Assembly: GCF_036850765.1 (NCBI RefSeq)
Contig: NC_089495.1
Coordinates: forward strand, 123,403,033 to 123,467,032
Direction: 5' to 3'
Source: Saccopteryx bilineata
Lineage: Eukaryota > Chordata > Mammalia > Chiroptera > Emballonuridae
DNA: 64,000 nucleotides
Under the pieces are notes generated by a model. The model was not told the DNA's origin, searched no databases, and worked only from the letters and a program-made list of their open reading frames with translations. Shown here in pieces: positions 53,101 through 55,900 of the stretch. The translations under genes and the position numbers were made by a program. Every line of letters begins with the position of its first letter. Within the stretch, counting starts at the first letter, position 1.

Positions 53101-55576
53101 GTCCGGTACCAAATGGCCCACAGACTGGTACCGGTCCGCGGCCCGGAGGTTGGGGACCACTGGGTTAAAGCATTGTCCCAAAGTGCAGAGGTTCCCGGTT
53201 CCATCCCTAGGCATGGCACATGCAGGAACAGACTATCTCTCTAAAGTCAATAAAATAAACATTAAAAAATATATATCAGCCTGACCTGTGGTGGAGCAGT
53301 GGATAAAGCATCGACCTGGAAATGCTGAGGTCGCCGGTTCGAAACTCTGGGCTTCCCTGGTCAAGGCACATATGGGAGTTGGTACTTCCAGCTCCTCCCC
53401 CCTGTCTCTCTCTTCTCTCTCTGTCTCTCTCTCTCCCTCTCTCTCTCCTCTCTAAAATGAATAAATAAAAAATATATATATTTTAGCCTGACCAGGCGGT
53501 GGCGCAGTGGATACAGCGTCGGACTGGGATGCGGAAGTACCCAGGTTCGAGACCCCAGAGGTCGCGCGCGGGCTCATCTGGCTTGAGCAAAGAGCTCGCC
53601 AGCTTGGACCCAAGGTCGCTGGCTCCAGCAGGGGGTTACTCGGTCTGCTGAAGGCCCGCGGTCAGGGCACGTGTGAGAAAGCAATCAATGAACAACTAAG
53701 AAGTCGCAAGGCGCAACGAGAAACTGATGATTGATGCTTCTCATCTCTCTCTGTCCCTGTCTATCTCTGCCTCTGTAAAAAAAAAAAAATATATATATAT
53801 ATTATATATATATATATTTTATATATATATATATAATATATATATATATCATACCCTCAGGGGTCAATCTAACTTGATCCTCAAACTTTGCTTAGTGATA
53901 AAACCCTTTTTTCAAATAAAATCTTACTGAGGTATTCAACATATGAAACAAATAAGAGAATTAATCACAAATACTTATTAGTCCCAGTAACTTAAAACCT
54001 TTCTGGACCAGGGCAGGGAAGAACCTAGTGTCAAAACAAAAAGCAAAACCAATCCCATTTTAAATGTGCCCTCCCCCTTCCTGCTCTGTCTCAGCAAGGT
54101 CAATGTGGTATACCTGGCCCAAACAAACAAGCACGAGCTTTATATTTCAAGTTAGTATTTTAGCTGGCCTCAATAAACAAAGATAAATAATCGAGGATTA
54201 GAAATAGAAACCAGATAGTAGATTGTTTTTTATACTCGTTCTCACTTAAAATTCTAACTGAAAAGAAAATAAACATTGCTGAGGAAATAGGACTAAAGTT
54301 TCCCCTTCTACATTTTCATCTAGGGGTGGCACATTGGATAAAGCATGGACCTACGATGCTGAGGACCCAGGTTCCAAATCCCAAGGTCGCAGGTTTGAGA
54401 GCAGGCACACCAGCTTGAGCTCCAGGTTACCAGCTTGAGCATAGGATCATAGACATGACCCCATGGTGGCTGGCTTGAGCCCAAAGGTCACTGGCTTGAA
54501 GCCCAAAGTCATTGGCTTGGGCCAGAGGTCATTGGCTGAACTGGAGCGCGCACGCGCGCGCGCGCGCGCGCGCGCAGACACACACACACACACACGCCAA
54601 GACACATGAGAAAGCAATCAATAAACAACTGAAGTCACGCAACTACAAGTTGATGCTTTTCATTTCTACCCCATCCTCTCTCAAAAAAACCCCACAAAAA
54701 ACAAAAAACACGGAAAGGCAAAGGCCTTTACTTCAAATGACTGATCCAACCTAAAGTTGACTTGCAAAATACGGTGAACCGCATCATTTCCATCACCAGC
54801 TCAGACAATTCTGCTGGCTGTGTCGCCTTGTTCTCGCCGCCCTTCCCTCCACCTTGGCTCTCCTGCTGGACCTGTGCCCAGGGAAACGTCCACCTGCCAC
54901 CCCACTCCTGCACCTGCCCCGGCAGGTCCCGCGTGTTATAACTACATCCTGGCCCCTGTCTCGTTGAGGAGGCCTGGGAATGGCGATGACCAGATTTCTA
55001 GGTCAACTTCAACTGTGGGAAAGGGAACCAACTCAGAACTCCTCTCTGCAAGGTGCTCCCTCCGGAGGTTCTGGAATCCTTCTCACCGCCTAGGGAAGCG
55101 GGAATGAGGTAAAGAGAGGTGACGAAAGGAGGGTGAGCGGTCCAACCAACTAGGGTGAGGATAAAGGGGAGTGTTAAACCAGGAAAAGTCAGCAGAATTC
55201 GGGGGGAGGGCAGGACGCCTTCGGTCACCTCCAAGGGTTTGTCCAGCCCCCAGACGGCAGGATTCTGCAACCCCCGCTCATGGGCGCAGGGTGATGGGGA
55301 CAAATCATCCCTCGGCCTGGTGGAGGGCGTGCTGAGGAAGAGGAGCAAGGACAGCCTCCGCGCAGGGGTACCCGGGGTCATCACCAGCCCCCGCCCCCAC
55401 CCTTACTCGGTGATGCGTTTGGCCAGCTCTGTGCAGGCGGCCGTGGAGTTGGCCGAGAAAACTCGGTAGCCGGTGCGGGCGGCGTTCATGGCCTGGCGTG
55501 CAGCGGGGGTGACTCGTGGGACGCGGAAAGCCGAGGACACGGAGAGCGGAGGCAGCAGCAACAGTTTCTTGGGCAT
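3941..55576 (-). CDS. PRPSAP1: PRPSAP1, PRPP synthetase-associated protein 1 (whole gene, 10 coding exons)
   Basis: PRPSAP1 (PAP39) is a non-catalytic paralogue of the phosphoribosyl-pyrophosphate synthetases. It joins PRPS1/PRPS2 in cytosolic complexes and dampens PRPP synthesis for nucleotide and NAD production. The ten exons read here join in phase with GT-AG introns and give 356 residues from the inner ATG (55489), the known length of the human protein. They give 385 from the upstream in-frame ATG (55576), matching the longer human isoform as I remember it. The two PRPP-synthetase-like halves are visible: the N-terminal domain with the LGKSVV and [13 protein letters not shown] segments, and the C-terminal domain with TVVGDVGG, the altered PRPP-loop [10 protein letters not shown] and the VMATHGILS helix. 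PRPS enzymes have VDDMADTCGT at that loop, so the change fits a non-catalytic role. The start is in a CpG island. There are no frameshifts or premature stops. Identification is firm; which ATG is used is not settled. Confidence 0.96.
4613..4759 (-). CDS. PRPSAP1: PRPSAP1 coding exon 9
   Basis: It encodes residues 256-304 ([10 protein letters not shown] to EESSIDE), containing the degenerate PRPP-binding loop. The acceptor CTTCTCAG is good. The donor GAG|GTCTGT departs from GTRAGT, so it is a comparatively weak site. Confidence 0.95.
5548..5618 (-). CDS. PRPSAP1: PRPSAP1 coding exon 8
   Basis: It encodes residues 232-255 ([17 protein letters not shown], then SIAIIV). The first codon is split as T|TG with exon 7. 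The residue after GDVGG is Ser here, where I recall Arg in human. The donor is GTG|GTATGG. Confidence 0.95.
6062..6285 (+). mobile_element. SINE, diverged type B/C
   Basis: The tRNA-like head (CTGACTGGCAGTGGCAAGGT) and AGTTTAAA-type B box are worn. The body ends in GATGCTTCTCATCTCTC followed by a long A tract. Confidence 0.75.
6504..6850 (+). mobile_element. SINE type B
   Basis: It has head GCCTGGCCAGGCAGTGGCAC and a central GAGCAGAGCTCACCAG segment. The tail TCTCTGTAAAAAATAAATT is followed by an A-run. Confidence 0.85.
6851..8071. other. PRPSAP1 intron 7, no feature recognised
   Basis: AT-rich intronic DNA with short A-runs. No exon, retrocopy or transposon is identifiable by eye. Old, unrecognisable repeats are possible. 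Confidence 0.4.
8072..8422. mobile_element. hAT transposon (non-autonomous), family CAGTGGTAGTCAACC
   Basis: The termini CAGTGGTAGTCAACC and GGTTGACTACCCCTG are inverted repeats. The 8-bp target duplication is GTTTAGAG/GTTTAAAG (7 of 8). It is a 351-bp non-coding element, and a truncated relative lies at 34780-34971. Confidence 0.9.
8719..9063 (+). mobile_element. SINE type B
   Basis: A full-length type B element with an A/C-rich tail. It is flanked by the duplication AAACCCTCTGTGG on both sides. Confidence 0.9.
9244..9639 (-). mobile_element. SINE type A
   Basis: It has a poly-T start and a (GA)n-rich middle, with the reverse-complement head ending AAGCCAGGGCC. It is flanked by the duplication TCATCTTCATTACTATT. 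Confidence 0.85.
10085..10150 (+). repeat. MIR-like ancient SINE fragment
   Basis: GTGGTGACTAAGAGCACACT followed by CTGGGTTCTAACTCCTGC matches the MIR core pattern (TTAAGAGCAC, CTGGGTTC) seen across mammals. Confidence 0.5.
10200..10760 (+). repeat. probable ancient L1 3' UTR fragment
   Basis: Diffuse A-rich sequence with the GTTAGTTTCCTGA and AATGTTTACACC pattern of old mammalian L1 3' ends. It includes a short tandem duplication of AACAAACATGCCCCAGTTAA near 10466-10505. Confidence 0.4.
10925..11049 (+). mobile_element. SINE type C, 5' truncated
   Basis: Only the part from GGGCTTGCCTAGTCAAGGCA onward is present, with a (CT)n run and an A tail. It is flanked by AGCCTATGGA on both sides, so the truncation occurred at insertion. 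Confidence 0.8.
11209..11549 (-). mobile_element. SINE type B
   Basis: A reverse-complement type B element ending CACCGCCTGGTCAGGC. It is flanked by the duplication AAAGCCTGGTGTTT. A poly-T/ATTT tract precedes it. Confidence 0.88.
11880..12025 (-). CDS. PRPSAP1: PRPSAP1 coding exon 7
   Basis: It encodes residues 183-231 ([20 protein letters not shown] through VHPGLELP). Phase joins R (AG|G) with exon 6 and L (T|TG) with exon 8. The donor is a strong GTAAGA. A type A SINE begins only 44 bases upstream of the acceptor. Confidence 0.95.
12070..12455 (-). mobile_element. SINE type A beside the exon 7 acceptor
   Basis: A full-length reverse-oriented type A element. It is flanked by the perfect 15-bp duplication AAGCGTCACTCTTCT (12055-12069 and 12456-12470). 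In gene orientation it is a sense insertion at the 3' end of intron 6. Confidence 0.93.
12456..12986. other. PRPSAP1 intron 6, unique sequence
   Basis: No repeat or gene is recognised. Open frames on the plus strand have no recognisable domain. Confidence 0.4.
12987..13042 (-). CDS. PRPSAP1: PRPSAP1 coding exon 6
   Basis: A 56-base exon encoding residues 165-182 ([18 protein letters not shown]) plus two bases of Arg183. Acceptor AATCTAG and donor AAAAAG|GTAAAT both fit consensus. Confidence 0.95.
13353..13710 (-). mobile_element. SINE type A
   Basis: A poly-T start and a reverse head ending CCAGCCAGGGC are present. It is flanked by TGCTGACCCTAT on both sides and lies in intron 5. Confidence 0.9.
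13853..13968 (-). CDS. PRPSAP1: PRPSAP1 coding exon 5
   Basis: It encodes residues 126-164 ([18 protein letters not shown] through LLQYIQEE). This is the [11 protein letters not shown] segment shared with PRPS enzymes. The donor is GAA|GTGAGG. Confidence 0.96.
14620..14662. repeat. (ATCT)n microsatellite
   Basis: About ten consecutive ATCT units, preceded by an (AT)n run and followed by ATAC units. The rest of intron 4 (13969-15397) shows no other feature. Confidence 0.95.
15398..15570 (-). CDS. PRPSAP1: PRPSAP1 coding exon 4
   Basis: It encodes residues 68-125 ([18 protein letters not shown] through [12 protein letters not shown]), including the YFPYSKQSK segment. At 173 bases it is the longest internal exon. 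The donor GCGG|GTGAGT is strong. Confidence 0.97.
15571..16598. other. start of PRPSAP1 intron 3, unique sequence
   Basis: No gene or transposon is recognised. Intron 3 is 23 kb, and most of its remainder is mobile DNA. Confidence 0.4.
16612..16982 (+). mobile_element. SINE type B, longer variant
   Basis: The head is GCCTGACCATGTGGTGGCAC. An expanded central part has repeated GGCTTGAGC-type units, and the tail ends in CACACACA. It is flanked by GAAATTAAGGAGAG. Confidence 0.85.
17102..17310. mobile_element. Tc/mariner-type MITE
   Basis: The termini CCGTATTTTTTGCTCC and AAAAAATACGG are inverted and flanked by TA. Internal near-repeats (CCATAAAACGCAC, TTCATAAGACACAC) are present. It has no coding capacity and is distinct from the 2324-2507 family. 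Confidence 0.75.
17395..17584 (+). mobile_element. SINE type C
   Basis: A full-length type C element with a (TC)n run and an ATAAATAAAATC tail. It is flanked by AAGAAGTTATA. Confidence 0.9.
17815..17905 (+). repeat. L2-like ancient LINE fragment
   Basis: CATTCATCCATTGAACACAT, TTTATTGAGCAACTT and CAGGCACTGTATTAGG follow the conserved L2 3' end pattern. Confidence 0.5.
18354..18727 (-). mobile_element. SINE type A inside ERV protease
   Basis: Reverse-oriented type A element flanked by TGGAGCTGATGTATC. It splits the ERV protease just after its LDTGAD motif. Confidence 0.92.
19770..20160 (-). mobile_element. SINE type A inside ERV pol
   Basis: Reverse-oriented type A element with a poly-T start and head end CCGGCCAGGGCC. 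It lies between the RNase H and integrase remnants. Confidence 0.88.
20619..21947 (-). pseudogene. ZCCHC9: ZCCHC9 processed pseudogene (retrocopy)
   Basis: An intronless copy of the nucleolar zinc-knuckle protein ZCCHC9 on the minus strand. The coding part runs 21905 to 21093, about the family length (human 271 aa). It starts [17 protein letters not shown], has a Lys-rich stretch and then four CCHC knuckles. One in-frame stop (TGA, 21558-21560) breaks it near residue 116. Knuckle 3 reads HLSRSGPDN, losing its last Cys. A 3' UTR of about 440 bases with AATAAA and a poly-A (poly-T at 20620-20628) follows. A perfect 16-bp duplication AGCATTTACTGTATTT (20603-20618, 21948-21963) proves L1-type insertion, into ERV integrase sequence. 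It is probably not translated as a full protein. Confidence 0.95.
21964..22049 (+). pseudogene. class II ERV integrase remnant, continued after the ZCCHC9 retrocopy
   Basis: Sequence resuming after the 16-bp duplication continues the integrase core region that is broken at 20618. It is short and full of stops. Confidence 0.5.
22050..22446 (+). mobile_element. SINE type A
   Basis: Near-consensus type A element with intact A and B boxes (GGTTCGATTCC). The tail is AAATACAAAAAATTTTT. Confidence 0.92.
22461..22683 (+). mobile_element. SINE type C
   Basis: Full-length type C element with long (CT)n and AATAAATAAAATAAAA tails. It is flanked by GGGGGTAGTC on both sides. Confidence 0.92.
22885..23990 (+). 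pseudogene. class I ERV gag (capsid end, nucleocapsid) to protease fragment
   Basis: A frame reads [14 protein letters not shown] at the capsid/nucleocapsid boundary (22893-22940). A worn zinc-knuckle region follows ([20 protein letters not shown], about 23090-23150), then protease-like sequence with stops. A related fragment lies at 48770-49410 inside another provirus. The part from 23740 to 23990 is not identified. Confidence 0.65.
23991..24413 (+). mobile_element. L1 3' end (end of ORF2 and 3' UTR)
   Basis: The typical L1 ORF2 terminus TGGCACATATACACCATGG, TACTATTCAGCCATAAG and GAATGGTGGGATC is followed by a G-rich tract, AATAAAAATTT and a poly-A. It is 5' truncated at about 23991. Confidence 0.9.
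24527..24948 (+). mobile_element. SINE type A
   Basis: Near-consensus type A element with an A/C-rich tail, flanked by CTGAAGTT. Confidence 0.92.
24949..25969. other. intronic DNA, no feature recognised
   Basis: Nothing identifiable on either strand. Short open frames are without known domains. Confidence 0.4.
25970..26790 (+). repeat. ancient LTR (ERVL/MaLR class), interrupted by a hAT
   Basis: GGAGGTTGACT, CTATATAAAGAAGCCTCCAT, GAGAGCTTCGGGGCTGGTGA, CCTTGCCCTGTGCATTTCTT and TGTGAGCCGCTCTAGCAAAT follow an old mammalian ERVL-type LTR pattern. It is too diverged to subclassify by eye. Confidence 0.6.
26149..26328. mobile_element. hAT transposon (non-autonomous), family CAGTGGTTCTCAACC
   Basis: Left terminus CAGTGGTTCTCAACC, right terminus GGTTGAAAAATACTG. 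The 8-bp duplication is ATTTCATC/ATTTAATC (7 of 8), and the element is 180 bp. Confidence 0.85.
27084..27276. mobile_element. hAT-type MITE, family CAG-GGTCCCCAAACT
   Basis: Termini CAGAGGTCCCCAAACT and AGTTTGGGGACGCCTG are inverted repeats. The target duplication is not clean, so this is an older copy. Confidence 0.7.
27895..28133 (+). pseudogene. RTE-like non-LTR retrotransposon RT fragment, left half
   Basis: The plus frame reads [20 protein letters not shown] (27910-27969), the conserved end of the RT domain in RTE-type LINEs. It is interrupted at a TA by the Tigger element and resumes at 31606. Confidence 0.5.
28945..30513 (-). pseudogene. MCRIP1: MCRIP1 (FAM195B) processed pseudogene inside the Tigger element
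   Basis: A minus-strand retrocopy of MCRIP1, a small corepressor- and stress-granule-associated protein. The coding part (about 30510-30337) reads [33 protein letters not shown], then directly [12 protein letters not shown] and DAKKS before the stop. Relative to my memory of the family it lacks about the first five residues, including the start Met. It also lacks about 35 internal residues, removed in frame. A 3' UTR, AATAAA (28970-28975) and a 10-base poly-A (28945-28954) follow. A SINE at 29168-29543 lies in the UTR. The 5' end is fused in frame to the Tigger transposase (see the ORF at 30335-30787). No clear target duplication is seen, and a piece of the transposase is missing at the site. 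Confidence 0.88.
29168..29543 (+). mobile_element. SINE type A in the MCRIP1 retrocopy
   Basis: Type A element flanked by TACATGATCCTG. It was inserted into the retrocopied 3' UTR, antisense to it. Confidence 0.92.
30335..30787 (-). CDS. chimeric open reading frame: transposase HTH region joined to MCRIP1 C-terminus
   Basis: 150 codons open from ATG at 30787 to a stop at 30335. Residues 1 to about 92 are Tigger CENP-B-type DNA-binding sequence ([20 protein letters not shown], then [16 protein letters not shown] and [14 protein letters not shown]). Residues 94-150 are MCRIP1 ([15 protein letters not shown] to DAKKS). The junction lies within the codons for FVSR. The ORF is sense with PRPSAP1, inside intron 3. 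No promoter or splice context is seen and the N-terminal transposase part is cut off by a SINE, so chance survival of the frame is most likely. Confidence 0.45.
   Translation of the reverse strand: MSGKSAKWPDLERELKIRIEEQRAIGIPVSTKMVQHEAGRIADENEVTNFKGGHSCCFRFVKQNGLSMCTSTRLAQKMPESYEQKVLEFYHFVSRVVYNGKRNSSPRSPPNSSEIFTPAHEENVRFIYEAFKPIDLSDLKRRNMQDAKKS
30915..31328 (-). mobile_element. SINE type A, diverged, in the Tigger transposase
   Basis: Reverse-oriented type A element with an expanded GGGAAAAGG-type purine run in its middle. It is flanked by TCCATTCA-type repeats and separates the transposase start from the rest. Confidence 0.85.
31606..31950 (+). pseudogene. RTE-like non-LTR retrotransposon fragment, right half
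   Basis: It continues the fragment at 27895-28133 after the Tigger insertion. The frame shows the [19 protein letters not shown] and [18 protein letters not shown] segments expected downstream of the RT domain. Stops are present. Confidence 0.5.
32066..32247 (+). mobile_element. SINE type C
   Basis: Diverged type C element (CTGATCTATGGTGGCACAGT) flanked by AAAATTGTTGTGGTT and AAAATTGTCGTAGTT. Confidence 0.88.
32326..32426. repeat. (TTTC)n microsatellite
   Basis: About 25 TTTC units with two interruptions, abutting the A/T end of the next SINE. Confidence 0.95.
32428..32723 (-). mobile_element. SINE type B, old
   Basis: Reverse-oriented, diverged type B element ending ACCACCAGTCAGGC. Its poly-A end has expanded into the neighbouring (TTTC)n. 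Confidence 0.75.
32735..33124 (-). mobile_element. SINE type A
   Basis: Near-consensus reverse type A element ending CCGGCCAGGGC, flanked by CAAATTTTCT. Confidence 0.92.
33461..33807 (-). mobile_element. SINE type B
   Basis: Reverse type B element ending CCGCCTGGTCAGGC. It is flanked by the 17-base repeat GACATGTGAAAGGAATT. Confidence 0.9.
33858..34182 (-). mobile_element. SINE type B
   Basis: Reverse type B element with a poly-T start and head end GCCTAGTCAGGC. It lies 50 bases from the previous one. Confidence 0.88.
34365..34455 (+). repeat. L2-like LINE fragment
   Basis: GGTGCTGGAGACACAGGAGT and TACCCTCATGGAGCCTATAT match the conserved L2 3' pattern. Confidence 0.55.
34570..34705 (+). 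repeat. MIR-like fragment
   Basis: It contains CAGAGCAGTGCCTGGCACAT, the conserved MIR 3' segment. Confidence 0.55.
34748..35130 (+). mobile_element. mosaic of SINE type B start, truncated hAT and a second SINE tail
   Basis: Bases 34749-34779 are a type B head. A hAT of the 8072-8422 family starts at 34780 (CAGTGGTAGTCAACC) and stops without its right terminus near 34971. A 3' SINE piece with GGTGGATCC and an AATAAAAAAATT tail follows. Confidence 0.7.
35165..35410 (+). repeat. possible solo LTR fragment
   Basis: A TATA-like TTTTTATAAATACTCC is followed about 85 bases later by ATCAAATAAATGC, in the spacing of an LTR promoter and poly-A signal. No boundaries could be fixed. Confidence 0.35.
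35411..35820. other. intronic DNA, no feature recognised
   Basis: Nothing identifiable on either strand. Confidence 0.4.
35821..36215 (+). mobile_element. SINE type A
   Basis: Near-consensus type A element. It starts immediately after AAAAATTTTTGGA, a motif that also precedes the next SINE. Confidence 0.92.
36249..36562 (+). mobile_element. SINE type A, internally shortened
   Basis: Type A element lacking about 60 bases in the GGGGATGGCTC section. It was inserted into the A-rich tail of the preceding copy. Confidence 0.9.
36581..36766 (+). mobile_element. SINE type C, diverged
   Basis: GCCTAATCTGTGGTGGCACA head with an ATAT insertion, and an AATAAATAAAATC tail. It follows directly on two type A elements. 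Confidence 0.85.
36815..36925 (-). mobile_element. L1 3' UTR fragment
   Basis: The reverse strand reads GTGCTGTAGAATTAGGTACC and GTGTCACTCCAATAAAATCA, the end of a bat-type L1. Confidence 0.7.
36945..37101 (-). mobile_element. SINE type C fragment
   Basis: Reverse-oriented, diverged: GCATCAACTTCTAGTAG, TTGACCAAGCAAGCC and GTCACCATAGGTGAGGC. Confidence 0.7.
37122..37465 (+). mobile_element. SINE type B
   Basis: Head CCTGAGCAGGCGGTGGCGCA, full body, AATAAAAATAAT tail. Confidence 0.9.
37466..37954. other. intronic DNA, no feature recognised
   Basis: Nothing identifiable beyond short AT-rich tracts. Confidence 0.4.
37955..38188 (+). mobile_element. tRNA-derived SINE, diverged, with (TC)n
   Basis: Head TGCCCTGGACAATGGCACAG, two CAGTTTGATCC/CAGTTCAATCC B-box-like copies, a (TC)18 run and an AATAAATAAATAAACA tail. 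Confidence 0.75.
38579..38645 (-). CDS. PRPSAP1: PRPSAP1 coding exon 3
   Basis: It encodes residues 46-67 ([22 protein letters not shown]) with split codons on both sides. Acceptor TTTTTCAG and donor CCCAG|GTAAGA both fit consensus. Confidence 0.96.
38686..39060 (+). mobile_element. SINE type A, first of a three-SINE pile-up
   Basis: Near-consensus type A element preceded by AAGAAAAGCACTTCATG and followed by the same string. It lies 40 bases upstream (gene sense) of exon 3. Confidence 0.93.
39086..39285 (+). mobile_element. SINE type D (older Ves-like)
   Basis: GCCCTGGCTGGGTAGTTCAG head, GGTTAGAGCATC, then AATCAACCAATGAGTGC. The tail is TCAATCAATAC. It is flanked by the same AAGAAAAGCACTTCATG. 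Confidence 0.9.
39301..39632 (+). mobile_element. SINE type B, third of the pile-up
   Basis: Full type B element. It ends in an A tract followed by AAGAAAAGCACTCCATG, a one-base variant of the shared duplication. Confidence 0.92.
39650..40592. other. intron 2 DNA with a faint L2-like piece
   Basis: CAACAAATGTTGAGGCCTCC and TGTTAGGCCCTGAGCTGG near 39885-39930 look L2-like. No gene is seen. Confidence 0.4.
40596..40966 (+). mobile_element. SINE type A, first of a second pile-up
   Basis: Type A element preceded by GATTTTAAATATTG and followed by the same string. Confidence 0.92.
40980..41319 (+). mobile_element. SINE type B, second of the pile-up
   Basis: Type B element flanked on both sides by GATTTTAAATATTG. 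Confidence 0.92.
41333..41670 (+). mobile_element. SINE type B, third of the pile-up
   Basis: Type B element preceded by GATTTTAAATATTG and followed, after a 22-base A tract, by GATTTTAAATATTT. Confidence 0.92.
41715..41902 (+). mobile_element. SINE type C
   Basis: GCCTGATCTGTGGTGGCGCA head, AATCAATAAATAAAA tail, flanked by AACTATTTACATTTTGG. Confidence 0.9.
41920..43033. other. intron 2 DNA, no feature recognised
   Basis: Over 1 kb between the last type C SINE and exon 2 without an identifiable repeat or gene. Confidence 0.4.
43034..43086 (-). CDS. PRPSAP1: PRPSAP1 coding exon 2
   Basis: A 53-base exon for residues 28-45 ([18 protein letters not shown]) with split codons at both ends. Acceptor CCCCTATAG, donor GGAG|GTAAAA. 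Confidence 0.96.
43128..43466 (+). mobile_element. SINE type B
   Basis: Type B element flanked by AAGAGTATTCTTCCT, a string that also flanks the next SINE. Confidence 0.92.
43484..43817 (+). mobile_element. SINE type A, internally shortened
   Basis: Type A element lacking part of the second half. It was inserted at the duplicated AAGAGTATTCTTCCT target of the preceding SINE. Confidence 0.9.
43818..44230 (+). mobile_element. old L1 3' end
   Basis: TATACAATGGATTATTATTT, CAGGATTCTGTTTATAGGCA, GGTTACCAGGGGCTGGGAG and TAAAATGGTAAATTTGGTAT are the pattern of an ancient mammalian L1 terminus. Confidence 0.8.
44264..44633 (+). mobile_element. SINE type B, longer variant
   Basis: Expanded type B element like that at 16612, with CACACACA at its tail. 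It is flanked by AAGTGTGG. Confidence 0.85.
44686..45039 (+). repeat. 5' LTR
   Basis: TG...CA ends, TATA box CCTATAAAAA (about 44918) and AATAAAG (about 44995). By eye it differs from the 3' LTR at 8 bases plus one 3-base indel. Confidence 0.95.
45042..45059 (+). other. retroviral primer binding site, tRNA-Phe type
   Basis: TGGTGCCGAAACCTGGGA matches the complement of the tRNA-Phe 3' end at 17 of 18 positions and sits two bases after the 5' LTR. Confidence 0.85.
45651..45975 (+). mobile_element. SINE type B in ERV gag
   Basis: Full type B element. The target string ATCATTTTC precedes it and ACTCATTTTC follows the second SINE at about 46272, so both were inserted at nearly one spot. Confidence 0.9.
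46023..46262 (+). mobile_element. SINE type C in ERV gag
   Basis: Full type C element with long (CT)n and an AATAAATAAAATAAAA tail, flanked by GAAAAAACAAAC. Confidence 0.9.
46524..46898 (+). mobile_element. SINE type A in ERV gag
   Basis: Near-consensus type A element flanked by CTCCGCTCCT. Confidence 0.92.
47472..47849 (-). mobile_element. SINE type A in ERV
   Basis: Reverse type A element with a poly-T start and head end CCGGCCAAGGCC. Confidence 0.9.
48060..48768 (+). pseudogene. ERV reverse transcriptase remnant
   Basis: Readable motifs are the [13 protein letters not shown] palm strand (first catalytic Asp), GLSYPRG-type sequence and [12 protein letters not shown] of the thumb. The catalytic YVDD box reads YVNN (48459-48470). 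Many stops are present. Confidence 0.8.
48769..49440 (+). pseudogene. displaced gag nucleocapsid/protease fragment within pol
   Basis: Directly after the RT thumb (VKP at CCCCT) the frame becomes [12 protein letters not shown], a capsid/nucleocapsid boundary, then a nucleocapsid-like region and protease-like sequence. It is related to 22893-23760. The order RT then gag is not a normal proviral layout. Confidence 0.65.
49440..49620 (+). pseudogene. ERV integrase C-terminal remnant
   Basis: The frame reads [20 protein letters not shown], the SH3-like end of gammaretroviral integrases. Integrase core and RNase H are missing. Confidence 0.7.
49978..50374 (+). mobile_element. SINE type A in ERV
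   Basis: Near-consensus type A element, flanked by AAAGAATGTTTAATCA. Confidence 0.93.
50440..51560 (+). pseudogene. ERV env remnant (SU end, TM)
   Basis: The SU C-terminal pattern ([17 protein letters not shown]) leads to an RTKR cleavage-type site (about 50690-50701) and a hydrophobic, Gly-rich TM N-terminus. The TM ectodomain is lost by frameshift/deletion. Two cytoplasmic-tail-like strings follow, around 50950 and 51405 ([12 protein letters not shown]). It does not encode an intact envelope. Confidence 0.75.
51657..52007 (+). repeat. 3' LTR
   Basis: Same TG...CA ends, TATA and AATAAAG as the 5' LTR. It is preceded by a short purine stretch (GAGTTGAGAAA). Confidence 0.95.
52018..52700 (+). 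repeat. possible older LTR (ERVL-like), host of the provirus
   Basis: CTATACTATAAAGTGGGGC and ATTAAAGG-type signals are spaced like an LTR, and the sequence is repeat-like. Boundaries and family are uncertain. Confidence 0.35.
52837..53268 (+). mobile_element. SINE type D split by a hAT element
   Basis: GCCCTGGCTGGATAGCTCAG at 52837-52866 resumes at 53163 with GGTTAAAGCATTGTCCC and GGTTCCATCC. Confidence 0.88.
52867..53162. mobile_element. hAT transposon (non-autonomous), family CAGTGGTCCCCAACC
   Basis: Inverted termini CAGTGGTCCCCAACC and GGTTGGGGACCACTG with a perfect 8-bp duplication GGTTAAAG (52859-52866, 53163-53170). Length is 296 bp. Confidence 0.95.
53279..53476 (+). mobile_element. 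SINE type C
   Basis: GCCTGACCTGTGGTGGAGCA head and AATAAATAAAAAATAT tail. Confidence 0.9.
53486..53780 (+). mobile_element. SINE type B
   Basis: Type B element with a CTCTGTAAAAA tail running into an AT microsatellite. Confidence 0.9.
53781..53852. repeat. (AT)n microsatellite
   Basis: About 70 bases of almost pure AT/TA alternation. It is self-complementary and could extrude as hairpins. Confidence 0.95.
53853..54321. other. intron 1 DNA, no feature recognised
   Basis: No repeat or exon identified. Confidence 0.4.
54322..54715 (+). mobile_element. old tRNA-derived SINE with internal (CG)n(CA)n
   Basis: A diverged type B-like body (GGGGTGGCACATTGGATAAA, repeated GGCTTGAGCCC units). It has an embedded alternating purine-pyrimidine tract at 54546-54596 of about 14 CG and 9 CA steps, a potential Z-DNA former. 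Confidence 0.7.
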
Positions 55577-55900
55577 CGTCCGGCCCGAGGCGCGGTTACA
55601 GCCGGACCGCTAGGGGTTGCATCTGGGAGTGGTTTTGACTGAGGCAGCCGCGAGGCCCGGGGGATCCGGCACAGGAGCGAAGTGGTCCGAGAACCTCACC
55701 TTCCTCGTACCAAAAGCCACAGCGAGCTTCCGCGGAGCGAGCCTTCGCCGAGACACGCACCGCACCCTCCTGAAAGCCAGTGGCGAGGCCGCCGCCCTCT
55801 CTGGGGATCCGGGAGATCCGAGAGGCGCCAGCTAGAGCGGCTGCACAGCCGCCATCTCAGATGAGGGCAAGGCGGTGGACAATCTAAAAGTCTGTTCTTC
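55150..55900 (-). promoter_or_regulatory. PRPSAP1: PRPSAP1 CpG-island promoter and 5' UTR
   Basis: CpG-dense, GC-rich DNA surrounds exon 1 with no TATA box near the expected start. This is typical of a housekeeping promoter. The transcription start is probably between 55600 and 55880, inferred only. Confidence 0.7.
55407..55576 (-). CDS. PRPSAP1: PRPSAP1 coding exon 1
   Basis: The inner ATG (55489-55487) begins [20 protein letters not shown]. The upstream in-frame ATG (55576-55574) adds 29 residues ([28 protein letters not shown]), hydrophobic then basic. The donor CACCGA|GTAAGG fits consensus. The inner start gives the 356-residue form, the outer the 385-residue form. Confidence 0.93.

Noticed and set aside
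53781..53852. AT-rich palindromic tract as a replication origin or matrix attachment site
   Set aside because: It directly continues the A tail of a type B SINE and is a simple microsatellite. Nothing else supports a function.
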